Shown: one piece after another, positions 44,938 through 58,429 of the stretch | Layout: each line of letters starts with the position of its first letter | Numbering within the stretch: position 1 is the stretch's first letter | Assembly (NCBI GenBank): GCA_002633005.1 | Contig: NMRA01000295.1 | Location: forward strand, 314,240-378,239 | Length of the DNA stretch: 64,000 nt | Source of the DNA: Phoronis australis | Lineage: Eukaryota; Phoronida; Phoronidae | Reading direction: 5' to 3' | Made by a program: the position numbers and the translations under genes | The notes under the pieces: model-generated | Databases searched by the model: none | Told to the model about the DNA's origin: nothing | The model's input: the letters and a program-made list of their open reading frames with translations, nothing else

Positions 44938-46253
44938 GTCACGCTTGTCCGTTTAGCATATTTTGTAAGGAGTTTTCAAAGTTTGCTCCAAGCTTTTGAG
45001 GGTAGTCGAGGGTTACTTAACATTACTTTGTTTGTTAAAACTGGATTAGAAAGTTGTTTTAGTATCTACTAATAGTCCTGAACCGGGTTTGGTATCCTTT
45101 TGAAGAAAATCAGTAGATTTCCTCGCTACATTAAAGTTGCATTTGTCCTGTTTCAAGTTATCTGGTTGAAAAAAGAAAATCAAAATAGACATTTTACTTT
45201 CGTAAAATCGGTCTCACCTGAACAAAATTAGCATTTTTGTCAAAAGACGCATCATTTATCATAGGCCTAAATAGTTGCATAGTGGGATCGTGAAGGTTTT
45301 AATATTCATGTCTGACTTTGCAATTGACACAAACATAAGAGGTAGGGATCCACTCTGTGAGGCTATTTTTGCGACTTTTGTAATATCACGCAAATCTTCG
45401 AGAAATATTGCCGTCTTTTTCCAGCGAAGCACGTGATCATACTACCGCGTAGCTATCACTCGCGATGGCACCCAGGTGCGTGTTGTCATGGAGACTGGAA
45501 GAGACTAGCTGATGACAGAGTCCAGGGTAGAGTTCAATAACGCTAGGACCTCGCTGAAAGAAAGACTTCGCGAGATTACGTGAGATATTGCCGNGTCACG
45601 CTTGTCCGTTTAGCATATTTTGTAAGGAGTTTTCAAAGTTTGCTCCAAGCTTTTGAGGGTAGTCGAGGGTTACTTAACATTACTTTGTTTGTTAAAACTG
45701 GATTAGAAAGTTGTTTTAGTATCTACTAATAGTCCTGAACCGGGTTTGGTATCCTTTTGAAGAAAATCAGTAGATTTCCTCGCTACATTAAAGTTGCATT
45801 TGTCCTGTTTCAAGTTATCTGGTTGAAAAAAGAAAATCAAAATAGGCATTTTACTTTCGTAAAATCGGTCTCACCTGAACAAAATTAGCATTTTTGTCAA
45901 AAGACGCATCATTTATCATAGGCCTAAATAGTTGCATAGTGGGATCGTGAAGGTTTTAATATTCATGTCTGACTTTGCAATTGACACAAACATAAGAGGT
46001 AGGGATCCACTCTGTGAGGCTATTTTTGCGACTTTTGCAATATCACGCAAATCTCCGAGAAATATCGCCGTCTTTTTCAAGCGAAGCACGTGATCATACT
46101 ACCGCGTAGCTATCACTCGCGATGGCACCCAGGTGCGTGTTGTCATGGAGACTGGAAGAGACTAGCTGATGACAGAGTCCAGGGTAGAGTTCAATAACGC
46201 TAGGACCTCGCTGAAAAAAAAAAGACTTCGCGAGATTACGTGAGATATTGCCG
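44938..46253 (+). repeat. Near-identical direct duplication joined by a single N (probable unmerged haplotypes)
   Basis: 44938-45593 is repeated at 45595-46253, with N at 45594. Both start GTCACGCTTGTCCGTTTAGC and end GATATTGCCG. Differences are few, for example CATATTGCC-type T/C changes near 45395/46050 and a longer A-run in the second copy. Confidence 0.9.
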
Positions 46254-47641
46254 TGTATTTTAAATGAAAACACGTGTTTTGGCTAAAGGCGAGGTCCTAG
46301 GGCAGGTCCTAGAGTTATTGAACTTTACCAAGATGACAAAGAATGTTTTGTTGTAATGCACCGCTACAAACCAGTCTTGCATTAACATAGACGGACTTTC
46401 CACTTCTGCTCAAAAATGGAAGAGGGCTGTTCTCAAGTATTGTTTAATTAAAAAATTCTTTGATTAGATTATTCTGCCCAGAGAAGAGGCGGAAAGGGGG
46501 CTTGATAAATAATATGTTTATGCTCATTGGCGGCTCTCTGTAATGTGGCAGTCCTTGTATTCAGCTCGTTTCTTTTATTAGAACGTGAGTAAAAACGATG
46601 AATTTCACCAACTTAAAGAGAACTTGGGCTTTAAAACGAATCGAACAGGTTAGATTTCACTGAAGCTCGTGAAATTTGGTTTAAGTCTTGTCACGTACAT
46701 CCAAACGTACTAGTGTTGTTAGGATGGTTAGGATGGTCATTTGCAGAGGGTTGATGCTCAGTACTGACGAGTTAGTAAATGCCTTTGGCGGTCGAGGAAC
46801 GCTCCGGTCGAAAAGCTTTCATTTTTATTAACCTTGGTACACCTGTTAGATGATAAGAAGTATTTAATTAGGAGCTCGTCTCAAGCGATAAAACGGAACG
46901 GTACCAATATGTACTCAAATTGCTTGATTGCGATTTAAGCATAATTAGTGCATTCGGTACATCTGGGTTGGCTACCGGGTCTTTGTGGTGCGAGCATTTC
47001 CGATTATCGATCTTCTGACCCAATTTTGGTGTCTGGCATTACGAACATCCGATTATGTGACCACATCCTGACCTTCGTGTGCTGGGTCATGTGAGCCTCT
47101 TGCGTCTGTTGGTCACTGACGTCACCTTGCTCGACTGCGTGCGTTCCGTAGACCCAACACTGAACTAGTGTTATTACTCATTTCTCGTCTAATGCACTCG
47201 ATATCTTGTGAGGACTTGTTATGTTGCGTTTTCTAGTCGTGAGTTTCATAAAAAGAACTCAGCCAGGTTCGTGTTCGTTGAATGACCACCAATCCCTCAT
47301 ACAGAAATCGTTAGGAAATGTATACCATTGTAAGGCCTCGCACTCCAATCATTCTCACGAGTAAAATTCGATCCTTTTTTGGGGCTCCTCTGATGATTGG
47401 CGGCAAAAGGCATGCTGTAACCTGCGATGATCTTTCCAATGTAGCTTTATCTCGATCGAGTAAAATGAAAGCGACTTGTCGTGACTCTTCCGGCGGCGGC
47501 AAACAGAATATGATGACTATTTCAGGTGTGCCTGCGGACCCTATTTGTTGTTAATCCACTGCGGCAGACTCAGAGGGAAGCTTATGTATAGCGCCTAGGC
47601 ATGTTGTACATGGTTCGTCGGTTATAGAGTTTGTCGTTTTA
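46254..47641. other. Region without a recognised gene
   Basis: No domain, RNA or repeat recognised. A short minus-strand frame (47311-47542) containing LPPPEESRQVAFILLDRD is open but has no supported identity. Confidence 0.5.
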
Positions 47642-49792
47642 TTTATGCTTGTATGGTGTACTGTCATCATCTTTTGAGTGGCCTTTAGTCGACTGCAATA
47701 TGATGACGAAAGCTGGTTTTAATACGGAGATTTTTTTAACAAGATCTTTTCTTTGTTCGGTGCTATTTTAGTCTTCAGTGCCATAGTGACTACGGAAATG
47801 TGGTCAAGGAAGCAAATCCTGGGGGGCATTACTATTTACTCATACTAAACACTTCACCAGTCAATCACAACGCGTAGATGACGGATGATGACATGGCCAC
47901 AGGTGCAGTTGTGTAGTTCATAAATGTTACTGACTATCCCGTTTTTCTGCTTGTTTGACTTTCAGGGAATGAGCCCTCATACTCGTGTAGTTCATAATGT
48001 CACTGCCCCGTTTGACTCCGCTTGTTTGACTTTCAGAGAAGCCCTCATGCAATTTCCACGGCATTTGCATTCGGACGGAAAACATCGGCACACATGCCGG
48101 TTTCAGCGTCAGTGACATTTTCATATACACGTGACCCAAAAAGCGAATGGATTTCTTAATTCAAGAACAACATTTTCTTTCTAAATGACTCGAAAGGATA
48201 AGACATTGTCATAGGCTTGAGCTTAAGTCCACTGAATTGGTTAATTAAATATCCATCGCCAACCTGTACATAATAAGTACTTAAGTGCCGATTTCCTAGC
48301 ACTAGAATTTCAAGAATCAGTCGGCGTTTCACATGACGAGTTACTAAAACCGTGTTCACCTTATGAAAGAAAACACTGTGAACAATGGTGAACAGATATG
48401 AAAAGCAATGAAGGTCGTCTTAGTAAATTTAGGTGGTTTAAATCGATCAACGTTAAACTAGTGGAAAAATATTACGTAAGCGTTTCCAGCTTTACAGTTT
48501 GGTCTCACGAGACCTTTCCGTTCTCGTGTGTGTAAGTAATGGGCGACAGACCAGCTCCCAAACGAGCAGTCGCAAAGGCATCGTATCTGCCGTCTTACCA
48601 ATACCGGTAAATGACGTAACAGTTATGTGCAATAAGTTATTACTCTGGTCAATAATGAGTGATCATTACGGGAGGGTATAACCCCCTATTTCTTCATTAT
48701 AATGTAGTCTTCTNTTTATGCTTGTATGGTGTACTGTCATCATCTTTTGAGTGGCCTTTAGTCGACTGCAATATGATGACGAAAGCTGGTTTTAATACGG
48801 AGATTTTTTTAACAAGATCTTTTCTTTGTTCGGTGCTATTTTAGTCTTCAGTGCCATAGTGACTACGGAAATGTGGTCAAGGAAGCAAATCCTGGGGGGC
48901 ATTACTATTTACTCATACTAAACACTTCACCAGTCAATCACAACGCGTAGATGACGGATGATGACATGGCCACAGGTGCAGTTGTGTAGTTCATAAATGA
49001 TACTGACTATCCCGTTTTTCTGCTTGTTTGACTTTCAGGGAATCAGCCCTCATACTCGTGTAGTTCATAATGTCACTGCCGCCCGTTTGACTCTGCTTGT
49101 TTGACTTTCAGAGAAGCCCTCATGCAATTTCCACGGCATTTGCATTCGGACGGAAAACATCCGATCGGCACACATGCCGGTTTCAGCGTCAGTGACATTT
49201 TCATATACACGTGACCCAAAAAGCGAATGGATTTCTTAATTCAAGAACAACATTTTCTTTCTAAATGACTCGTAAGGTTAAGACATTGTCATAGGCTTGC
49301 GGAGCTTAAGTCCACTGAAAGAATAAATGGATTGATGCTTGGTTAATTAAATATCCATCGGCAACCTGTACATGATAAGTACTTAAGTGCCGATTTCCTA
49401 GCACTAGAATTTCAAGAATCAGTCAGCATTTCATGAGTTACTAAAACCGAAGAAAACACTGTAAGCAATGGTGAACAGATATGAAAAGCAATGAAGGTCG
49501 TCTTAGTAAATTTAGGTGGTTTAAATCGATCAACGTTAAACTAGTGGAAAAAAATTAAGCGTTTCCAGCTTGACAGTTTGGTCTCATGAGACCTTTCCGT
49601 TCTCGTGTGTGTAAGTAATGGGCGACAGACCAGCACCCAAACGAGCAGTCGCAAAGGCATCGTATCTGCCGTCTTACCAATACCGGTAAATGACGTAACA
49701 GTTATGTGCAATAGGTTATTACTCTGGTCAATAATGAGTGATCATTACGGGAGGGTATAACCCCCTATTTCTTCATTATAATGTAGTCTTCT
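47642..49792 (+). repeat. Near-identical direct duplication joined by a single N (probable unmerged haplotypes)
   Basis: 47642-48713 is repeated at 48715-49792, with N at 48714. Both begin TTTATGCTTGTATGGTG and end AATGTAGTCTTCT. The second copy has a roughly 20-bp insertion (AAGAATAAATGGATTGATGC) and a 5-bp insertion in AAACATCCGATCGG; the first has additional bases near 48355. Inside each copy a unit of about 77 bp (GTGTAGTTCATAA ... TTGACTTTCAG) is doubled. Confidence 0.9.
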
Positions 49793-51934
49793 CGAGGCTT
49801 GTTAGGGAGATATTCAAGCTTACTCCGTTCACGTGCAGTCCGACCAGAAGGTAGATCGTATGAAAAAATTCACATGGTGAATCCTCGCCAGACGTCTGTT
49901 CAGCCTTTGAAATCAGGCGGCCGATCTGCTATATCGCGACGAAAAGGCAACATTATACCGATTTGAAGTTAGACGCAACGAGATCGCGCGTGATTGGTCA
50001 GTTTAACATTAAAGTTCGACGTCTGACGAGGGTTCCACTTATGCATCATTTTCAGACGGCGGATAAGATGTTCGATCTGCCTTCTAACATATTGACCGGC
50101 CGTGTATTCGTTCGCAATAATTATGCATGGAAACAAATTGTACCCTGCACTGAGGCTACGCAGTCTAGCAGCTGATGTCATATGAAGGCTGGAAGAGGCT
50201 CAAAGGCCGGCAAAAGCTTAGGAAAGAGTCATTCCCACACGGGGTTTTCAGAGGTGTTGATTATTCCGTCTAAACATCAGTTGTCACTAGACGTCTTATC
50301 TCCAACAAACTACAAGTAAATGTAACCATTTCCGCTGTGTTTAGTTTGAAGCGTGTCTTTTTGAAATGCCACCTCACCACCTTGCATTTGTGGCCGGGAC
50401 TGAATAGGCCAACACTTTTGGACTGAAGGTCTAATCTACTTACCATTGATTTGTTGTTGCATGTACGTTTCAGTAGTGACGAAAATCAGTCGTCATAAAT
50501 AATGGAGGAAGAGCATGCATGATTAAGAACGAAACGAATTACATGTATATCACTTTGAAGCATGCATCGCGCACGCAAATTACCCTAATAAGCAGTGCAG
50601 AAGTTAATTGTTATGGCAACCACATGACGGCTGTAGCCATGTCACAGGCCGAAGCAAAACACTTTCGCTGAATCGTGTAAGCATTTTAATTAAACGTATA
50701 ACAGACACGAAATAATCAATCGAAAGCCGTCCCAAACTCTGTTGTTAAAACTTCGAATGTAACACATCGAACGCCGCGAGCGTGGACAACATATGAGGGG
50801 TCATAGTTGCAGACAAGTTTTACTCAGAAACGTCCACGTATCCCCAAAACCAATTCGGGTGTTTAGTTATGACGTGTCATGGCGGTAGATGACGCAATTT
50901 GGACCCGGAAATAAGAATAGACATGCCGTCACATTGGGTCCAAAACGTCACAATGACGTCATGCTAAACATTCCTATAGTCCCACCATTTTATTTTTCGA
51001 AAAGAAGCTATACAGACTGTGTCTGTTTTACCACTAAAATCAAACTGGAGCAGAAGTTGTAGGTTTGTTAAAGTGTCTTCCTTGCCCATACTAAACGGAA
51101 AGCTATTGTTTAGTCAGTAACAGGTGTCTTATCACCTGTGTAAAGAAATCGACACACTGTCAATGAACATTGAACAAAATGGAACGCTATTTTTATTTCA
51201 ATGCAGTCTTTGTCTCGTTCAGTTTTGTTAATTAGAGGTGTGAAACGTGAAGGCTCGTCAAAATATCTTTTAAATAATTCCCGACGAAAGTACCATCTCA
51301 CAACTTCTACTGCAAGGCTATTCACTTTCTACTGTGAGAGATTTTCCAAAAAATCACGAAATTCACAATTTTTTAATTATACGTGAGGAAAAAATTCTGT
51401 AGTCAACTCAGAGCTTCTAATCTCCCTCCCACTTTTGATCTCACTGTCATTCCACAAACAGCTGACAAGATGGATATTAACAGCAGATTATCATAGGTGA
51501 TCGCAGTTCGAATCTGAGGTAGATAGTACACTCTATCACACTCTACAGTGCTAAACGAATTGCAGCATTGGTGGCGCTGTGTCAGAGGGTAAGGTAGACA
51601 GCACAGTATGAGGCAACATAGGGAAGCAAGCAATTTTCCCAAAACAATTACAAGTGCATTTACAATGTATGTGAATACTACGATACCTTTACGACTAATT
51701 TTAAACAGTTAACACTAACACCAGGTTCCTCTTACGCGGACGTCTGGCTGCGGCTCGAAGCCTATTCCGAGCTTGTACTCTTTTGCCCTCACTATATGAC
51801 CTTCAGTTGAAAACGGCAGTTCACTGAGTACACAAAATGTTTCCACGACTAATCGTTCTTTGAAAAGGGATGCAATAACTACAGATAGATCACATCAGAC
51901 TGGGTAGATTCAACCATGACCAAATCATTTTCTA

Positions 51935-52045
51935 GCGTCTCTATCACGTTCCGGTGGTCGGCTTCATGTGCGAGTCTCTACCAGGTTCCGGTGGTCGGGT
52001 TCATGTGCGCGTCTCTACAAGCTTCCGGTGGTCGGCTTCGTGTGA
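51935..52045 (+). repeat. 37-bp minisatellite, three units
   Basis: Units start at 51935, 51972 and 52009; each contains TTCCGGTGGTCGG and TTC.TGTG, with few differences. Confidence 0.93.
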
Positions 52046-52418
52046 GCCGAAAATAGTAGTCAAATTTCAAACTATACTGGCTTTTTTATTTGGATATTGA
52101 AGTGAGCAGAGAACATCAGAAGTGCCGTTGTTTTCCCATTTAAAAAGGCTTGAGGGAATACCACCGCTTCTTCTTTTTTGTTATTATGTTGTTCATGACC
52201 GAAAGATGGATTATTCTAAGTATCATTGATTCATTCCGCAATGCATCCATCCATTCAATTCCCGGGTAATATTTTCGATGTTGAAGCTTTCTTTATTGAA
52301 TAAACTCGTTCACATCTCGCTTGAAATTCTGCAGAAAAACAGCATTATCCTCAGACGCGCCACGTCGTTTGCGTAGTAAGCGTGGGGAATGTATCGACAA
52401 TCCTCATTGGCTGACTTA

Positions 52419-52620
52419 TGTCAGACATAAATACGATTTATGTCAGATACAAATAGAATAATGATGAAAATTAATTTTTTTATGTCTGACACAATAAGAT
52501 TATGGTTGGCATTAATGAATTATGCATGACATTATTCGAGAATTTTGTCAGACATAAATCTGATTGATGTCTGACAAAATTCTAATTTCTGTCAGACATA
52601 ATTCCGATTTACGTCTGAAG
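52419..52620 (+). repeat. Cluster of TGTCAGACA / TGTCTGACA motifs
   Basis: Exact or one-off copies at 52419, 52441, 52483, 52546, 52568 and 52590, plus ACGTCTGAA near 52611, in both orientations, separated by AT-rich spacers containing ATAAAT and CGATT/TGATT. The motif is nearly palindromic. Confidence 0.85.
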
Positions 52621-55600
52621 TAAATCACAATTATGTCGCACTGTGCCAACCACGCACGTTTGCGTTCACTTTTATCTTGTAGCCAAAGGTTTTACAGACT
52701 AATTACACGTGTTTGTGTCTTGGCTCTTTTGGTAAAACCAAATAGTCGAACGCCCTCTATCGGGGCGGTCAGGTAAATACATCGGTCTTTTAATAAACAG
52801 AATGCTCATTGTGTCCCTGGCATCACCTTATCGGTTGACGAATTCAACTGTAAACGCTCAAGGACAAGACTTTGTCTTTGGTGAAAAACTACGGCATTAC
52901 AAAATCAGAGCCCACCGGGGTGGCGCTATCATCTGAACGGTAAGCGTGAAGCCCTGTAATCAAATTCTTTAATCAGTAAAGCAGGTTTTTTCTTAATCGA
53001 CCTTTAGTTTGAACGCTGTGCCTGGAGTCATCGTAAAACGGAAAGTCTATCAACAAGTGAGTGATTAAAAAGTTCACGTAACACGGGCGGCGCAGGACTG
53101 AAAAAAATGGGGGCTATAGCCCCTCCCCCGCAGCCCCCTATGGTGCGTCGCCCACTCATGCCGTAAAGAGAAGACCGACTTGTGCTACATTTCTGGAGAG
53201 CAATATCAACATTATCACCTTGGAATGATGGCGTGTTCCAAATGCAGAAGTGTCATCACAGGTAGTTCTGACGGAAGGCTTTGCATAAGACAGAGTCTGA
53301 CACTGAGACAAGGGAACTCTGTGGAGAATTTGACAGGTTTTCTATTGACGTTGGGTCACCCTCCACTTTGCTGTGTAACTTAACAGTTTCAGTTAAGGCG
53401 CCGTGAAAAACAAGCAACTTTCTTTGAGTTGGACCTACATTACAATCAATGTTTCTTTTGAGTGAATTATTTGAAGTACACAGTGTAAGAGCGACTCAGG
53501 ACAGGTATATGTACGAGGGGCTGGAGTGTTCCGGGAACGTCTCGCACAGCGTCATTTTGAACACGAATGGTAGTGACGGAAATATTCTACAAAATAAGCG
53601 ACGATTGTATGAAGTGACAAAACTAAGATTTGTGATGTCTGTGAATGTCTGAAAAACACAGGTTGCAGATATGAATCTAAGGTACAAAGGTAAGAAGAAT
53701 GTTGACGTAATAACGGAAAGCATAGTCTGTGAAACGCAATAGTTGTTGTATGCGCGACCACATTCAAACCGCCGTGCGTCTTTTCAAAAACGTTTGTTTA
53801 AGTGTTTCGCAGGCGCATATGTGCTCCCATAAGCACTTCCACTTATAGGCGCAGGAGACCGTCCCATGTATATGTGTGCAGTAGTCGAATTGTTTGTTAT
53901 TTTTTGTTTTTGTTCAGTTTTAATCAATATATTCTTATCGATTGGTAAAAGTAACGGAAAAGTCAGGTCTCATTCAGAGAATCTTTTTAACAGTTCCTGA
54001 AGCATCACCGTCTTTTGAAACTATATTTGTCAGTTTCCCTATGACAAAAATACGAGTTTGTGCACCGGATTTCCCATGTAAACCCTATTTTGGAATAAAC
54101 TGAACAGTTTAAGCGGCCGTGCAAATCTTTGAGGCTCTGTAGATAGGCCTAGTCAATAACGTCTTTGCGACCCTCTCTGTCGCATCTCCCGTTCATTTCA
54201 TTCAAAACACGTCTTAACTCGTCGAATTTGTACAATTCAAAAAATCTGTAAACGGCTCCTCCACTTCTTGATTAGCTAAGTACTTTAGTCACGCTGGAAC
54301 TGAAATCACAATCATTTTCAATATTAATGAGTCAGCTTGGAACTTTAGGGTCATCCCAATCAATGTTGATCTTAAACAGGCTATAAACCTTTCTTCCGTC
54401 GCAAAAGCCAACTTTTAATTTAGACCACTTAAATGTACCAATAAGAATTTGGTCTCAAACTGTGTCGTAGTCGTAATACATACAGATGTAATTTCTGGGC
54501 TTGGAATGAAATGAAAGAAGTTCGTTCTATATTAAAACCAAGTTGTCTTGTCAGTGCGTGTCTTTTATTCGTCGTGCACGTTCTCGACTACTAACAAACT
54601 GCCAGTTATCGCGGAAGATCAAAAATCACTTCTCTGAGTCATAAGTAAGTCGAAAGCAAGTTTACAGCGGTAAGCGGCCTAAATCAAAATCAAGTTTAAT
54701 CGATGGTACGCAGGTTATTAAATCCGTGCTTCTGTCAAACTACCACTTTGCGTCATGAAGTGAGTCTCAAATTGTTCCATAGCCAAGTTAGGTGCGATTC
54801 TTCGGCATAGACAGAAGTGATTGCTCGCTATTCCTTCAGGGCAAGCTCATAAAATTTCATGTCACGGCAGCTTACAATGTACTGGGTAAGGCATAAGATG
54901 ACTATTTCATAACGGTAAGTTACCTAACTCTAAACTTGTTTTTGACACAAAGCACGGGTTTTTAAAATGTCGTTCGAACTAAAGTTTTCAAAACGAGAAC
55001 AAAGCCAAATGGAATCTGCTGTTTTTCGACTGAATAAATAACAAAATATTGTGTTAATGATTCCCACGAGTTAGCTTGAACGAACTCGGAATTCATGTTT
55101 ATTCCGATATTGCAAGTTTATACACGTCACCTGACATAGCTGATGCTATACGGCTTGTGAATTTTTTACATTTAGCGCGTGCGTTTGGCAGCCAAATGTT
55201 CACTGCATGCAGCTCTCGCTTGGGTGACAGGCAAGGCGAACTTTATTGACTATTGAAGCTGTGAAAACATAACGTTGAGAAATTGTTCAATCGTTCACTT
55301 AGACTTCAAGAATGATAAGAGTGACACTCCAAGTATAAGCCAATCAAGAGTGGGCAAGACGTTTATAGGTCTTAAAAAGTTAATAAATAATTGTCGATTG
55401 ATTGCTCAAATGCCGTGAAGGGAGTGGTGAGCGGCTAGTTTGGAGGTAAGAAATTTAATCTTCGATGCACACGTTTGTATGGTTTTTACTCTTGAGAAAA
55501 TCAGTTCTAGTGTCTTAAAATTCTATTAGAATGAGCGGCGGCGGATTTGGTGGTAAAATCGTTGCACAAGCTTGTTTTGTTATGTGTAGAAAATGTACAC

Positions 55601-56064
55601 AGTAATTTCGTACGGAAATTGACAAACATTGTATTTAATGAATTTGACAGCGAATTTCACACAAGCAGTAGCCTCACGCCGAATTCCGGATATCGGTAAA
55701 AGTTCACGTTCAGGAGAAGAGGTGTAAATATGGACTTAAATATAGAGGGCGAGTAGTAGCCCTGACAAATATTCGATAACAGAATTGAAACGATTAGATG
55801 ACTTGTCGCTGACATCGTCGCTAAAGAACATCGCATTGAAATTGCTCCAAAACAATAAAAAATGATTGTGTTTTTGCTAAAATTGAAAATTGGTCGATTT
55901 CTCCTGTTCCAAAAGTAAACCTTCCTTCAGTATTGCTAAACGTTTTCAATACAATCACATAAACAGGGCAAAGTCACCTCGTCCGAACGCAAATCTTCGT
56001 CTGGCAGAGGAAGTCCGCGTCATTTGAAGTTCGGTTGAGGAACGGAGTCTCCGTGTTTTCACTG

Positions 56065-57296
56065 CAGTGGCGGATCCACGTTTTCAGTAAGGGGGGGTTT
56101 AGGATAGGATTCCCGCAAAGGTCGAATCCGAGGCGCGTGGCGCCGAGCGGGGGNNNNNNNNNNNNNNNNNNNNNNNNNNNNNNNNNNNNNNNNNNNNNNN
56201 NNNNNNNNNNNNNNNNNNNNNNNNNNNNNNNNNNNNNNNNNNNNNNNNNNNNNNNNNNNNNNNNNNNNNNNNNNNNNNNNNNNNNNNNNNNNNNNNNNNN
56301 NNNNNNNNNNNNNNNNNNNNNNNNNNNNNNNNNNNNNNNNNNNNNNNNNNNNNNNNNNNNNNNNNNNNNNNNNNNNNNNNNNNNNNNNNNNNNNNNNNNN
56401 NNNNNNNNNNNNNNNNNNNNNNNNNNNNNNNNNNNNNNNNNNNNNNNNNNNNNNNNNNNNNNNNNNNNNNNNNNNNNNNNNNNNNNNNNNNNNNNNNNNN
56501 NNNNNNNNNNNNNNNNNNNNNNNNNNNNNNNNNNNNNNNNNNNNNNNNNNNNNNNNNNNNNNNNNNNNNNNNNNNNNNNNNNNNNNNNNNNNNNNNNNNN
56601 NNNNNNNNNNNNNNNNNNNNNNNNNNNNNNNNNNNNNNNNNNNNNNNNNNNNNNNNNNNNNNNNNNNNNNNNNNNNNNNNNNNNNNNNNNNNNNNNNNNN
56701 NNNNNNNNNNNNNNNNNNNNNNAACGAGTATTACATGAACATGTACACTGTATGATATTGCGCAAGACAACTTTACAATACACCAGTCAAATTCGAGTTA
56801 CAAACGTGTGGGGTGTAATAGGATGACACGGCATGACAGATGAGGTAAAAACGTTGCCCGTCAATTCGCCTGAATATCAGGGTTGCGGCACCACAGTATT
56901 TCCCCTAATCAAATCAAAACATATCTTAGAGTAAAGAAACTAGTAACCTAAAGAAATCAGCTATACAGCTGCTCTTTCAGCGATGGATCCATCTAAAATG
57001 CTTGGCTAGTCTACTTCAGAAGTGGCGACGGAAGCGCGCGCACAATTGATCTCCGGGGTTTTGCCGATGAGCCACGAAGACTCGAATCGCGTGGATTTTC
57101 ATAACAGCAATTCACAATGCAAAAAACATATTTTCAGAGTGAACCCCCCCTCATTTTTTCCAAGTTGGTTTACTCGGAGTTTACACACGCTGGCGGTGCC
57201 TTTTTTGTTNGTTTTTTTTTTTTTTTTTTTTAACTTTTGGGTCCTGGCCCGAGGGGGGGGTTTAAACCCCCTGAACCCCCCGTAGATCCGCCACTG
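56065..57296 (+). mobile_element. Inverted-repeat DNA element with CAGTGGCGGATC ends (contains a gap)
   Basis: Left CAGTGGCGGATCCACG and right CGTAGATCCGCCACTG are inverted; CACTG flanks both sides (56060-56064 and 57297-57301). G-runs and C-runs follow the ends. An N gap (56154-56722) and a single N in a T-run (57210) interrupt it. Same type as 16770-17736; no transposase visible outside the gap. Confidence 0.78.
56154..56722. other. Assembly gap (N run)
   Basis: 569 Ns inside the inverted-repeat element; spanning frames are artefacts. Confidence 1.
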
Positions 57297-58202
57297 CACT
57301 GGGTCTCACTGCCTATCATAACACTGACACCAACTTGCCTCCAGTAATCAGAATCGAGCCTCGATTCCACCTACTGTACTTGTTAGCCTCTCATTAACAC
57401 ATCAATCCGTCTCAGCTGCTTGTTTTATATCGTAATTTAGAATGTGCAAATTACACCATAAACCAATTATTATGTAAAGTGTTATAATTTCATTAATAAA
57501 CTGATAGCTCTCTGACTAAATCAACTTGAGGGAGTGCATAAGTGACGACGAAGCAGTGTCTTATTAAGTGACATTGCTCATGTTCTTACTTGGAGAAATT
57601 TCGTTTCGCTAGGTAATAATTTCTTCTGTTTTATCGTCTGTGATCAAGCGTCTGTGCGACAAGTTAATGGTAAATAATAAGTCATGTCAAAGTGCTATTG
57701 TTTGTTGTTATGGCAACTGATCATCTATTTTCAGCTGCCTCGTTTGCGAGACTTAAATGATCACCTTGGGCTTAAGTTATGTTTCAATATGTTAGAAGAA
57801 TGTGAACCGTCGTCAAAATTACAAATAAAACTCCTCTGTGTTCATTTTTCCGTTGTCGCGTGAAGATACAATAAGGTACTGATGCTCTACGTTTCCTTTT
57901 ACTGAGACCTAAGCAGTGTTCCCACGTGGAATCCAAATAATGTAATTCTCAAAGATGGCGCTGTATAGGACTTTTTACGCGATATGGTTGGTCAGTTTTC
58001 GATGAAGCTTGGTGATCGTGAGTCCTTGCGCTGTCTGAGCGACACGAGATCTTTGGGTGTATTTCTTTAAAGTGCCATAACCCATTTACATTTAGGTTAA
58101 CAGGAGACATCCCACTAGTCGTAATCTTTGTCGCAAATCTCCATTTGGGCACCGTTTAAAAAGCGTCGCAAAGAGTGAGCTGATGGGGCTACCATCATTG
58201 TA

Positions 58203-58247
58203 AATATTACATTAATAAATAAATAATAAATAAATAAATAAATAAAG
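58203..58247 (+). repeat. (AAAT)n microsatellite
   Basis: Repeated AAAT/TAAA units. Confidence 0.92.
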
Positions 58248-58429
58248 TTATGATATCTAAGGCAACTTAGTCGGACTCAGTCTCTGGCATGCACTTTAAA
58301 TGCTTTTTACATTTTCGTTTCTACAACTGTGCTTGTTTCATTGAAAATCTTTGCAAAGGTGATTCATTTTCGTTGACCCCAGGTGTATATTTACTCACTA
58401 ACCCCTAATTGTTTACACGTGTCACACAA

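Larger units (their letters stand above)
49793..56064. other. Region without a recognised gene
   Basis: Contains a three-unit 37-bp minisatellite (51935-52045), a cluster of TGTCAGACA-type palindromes (52419-52620), and a 14-bp palindrome GGGGCTATAGCCCC (53110-53123). Short frames have no recognised domains. Confidence 0.6.

Noticed and set aside
44938-49792. Real segmental tandem duplications
   Set aside because: Each pair is joined at exactly one N with copies differing like alleles; unmerged haplotypes are the simpler reading.
55974-56826. Three 220-270-codon frames on both strands
   Set aside because: They cross the 569-N gap inside an inverted-repeat element.
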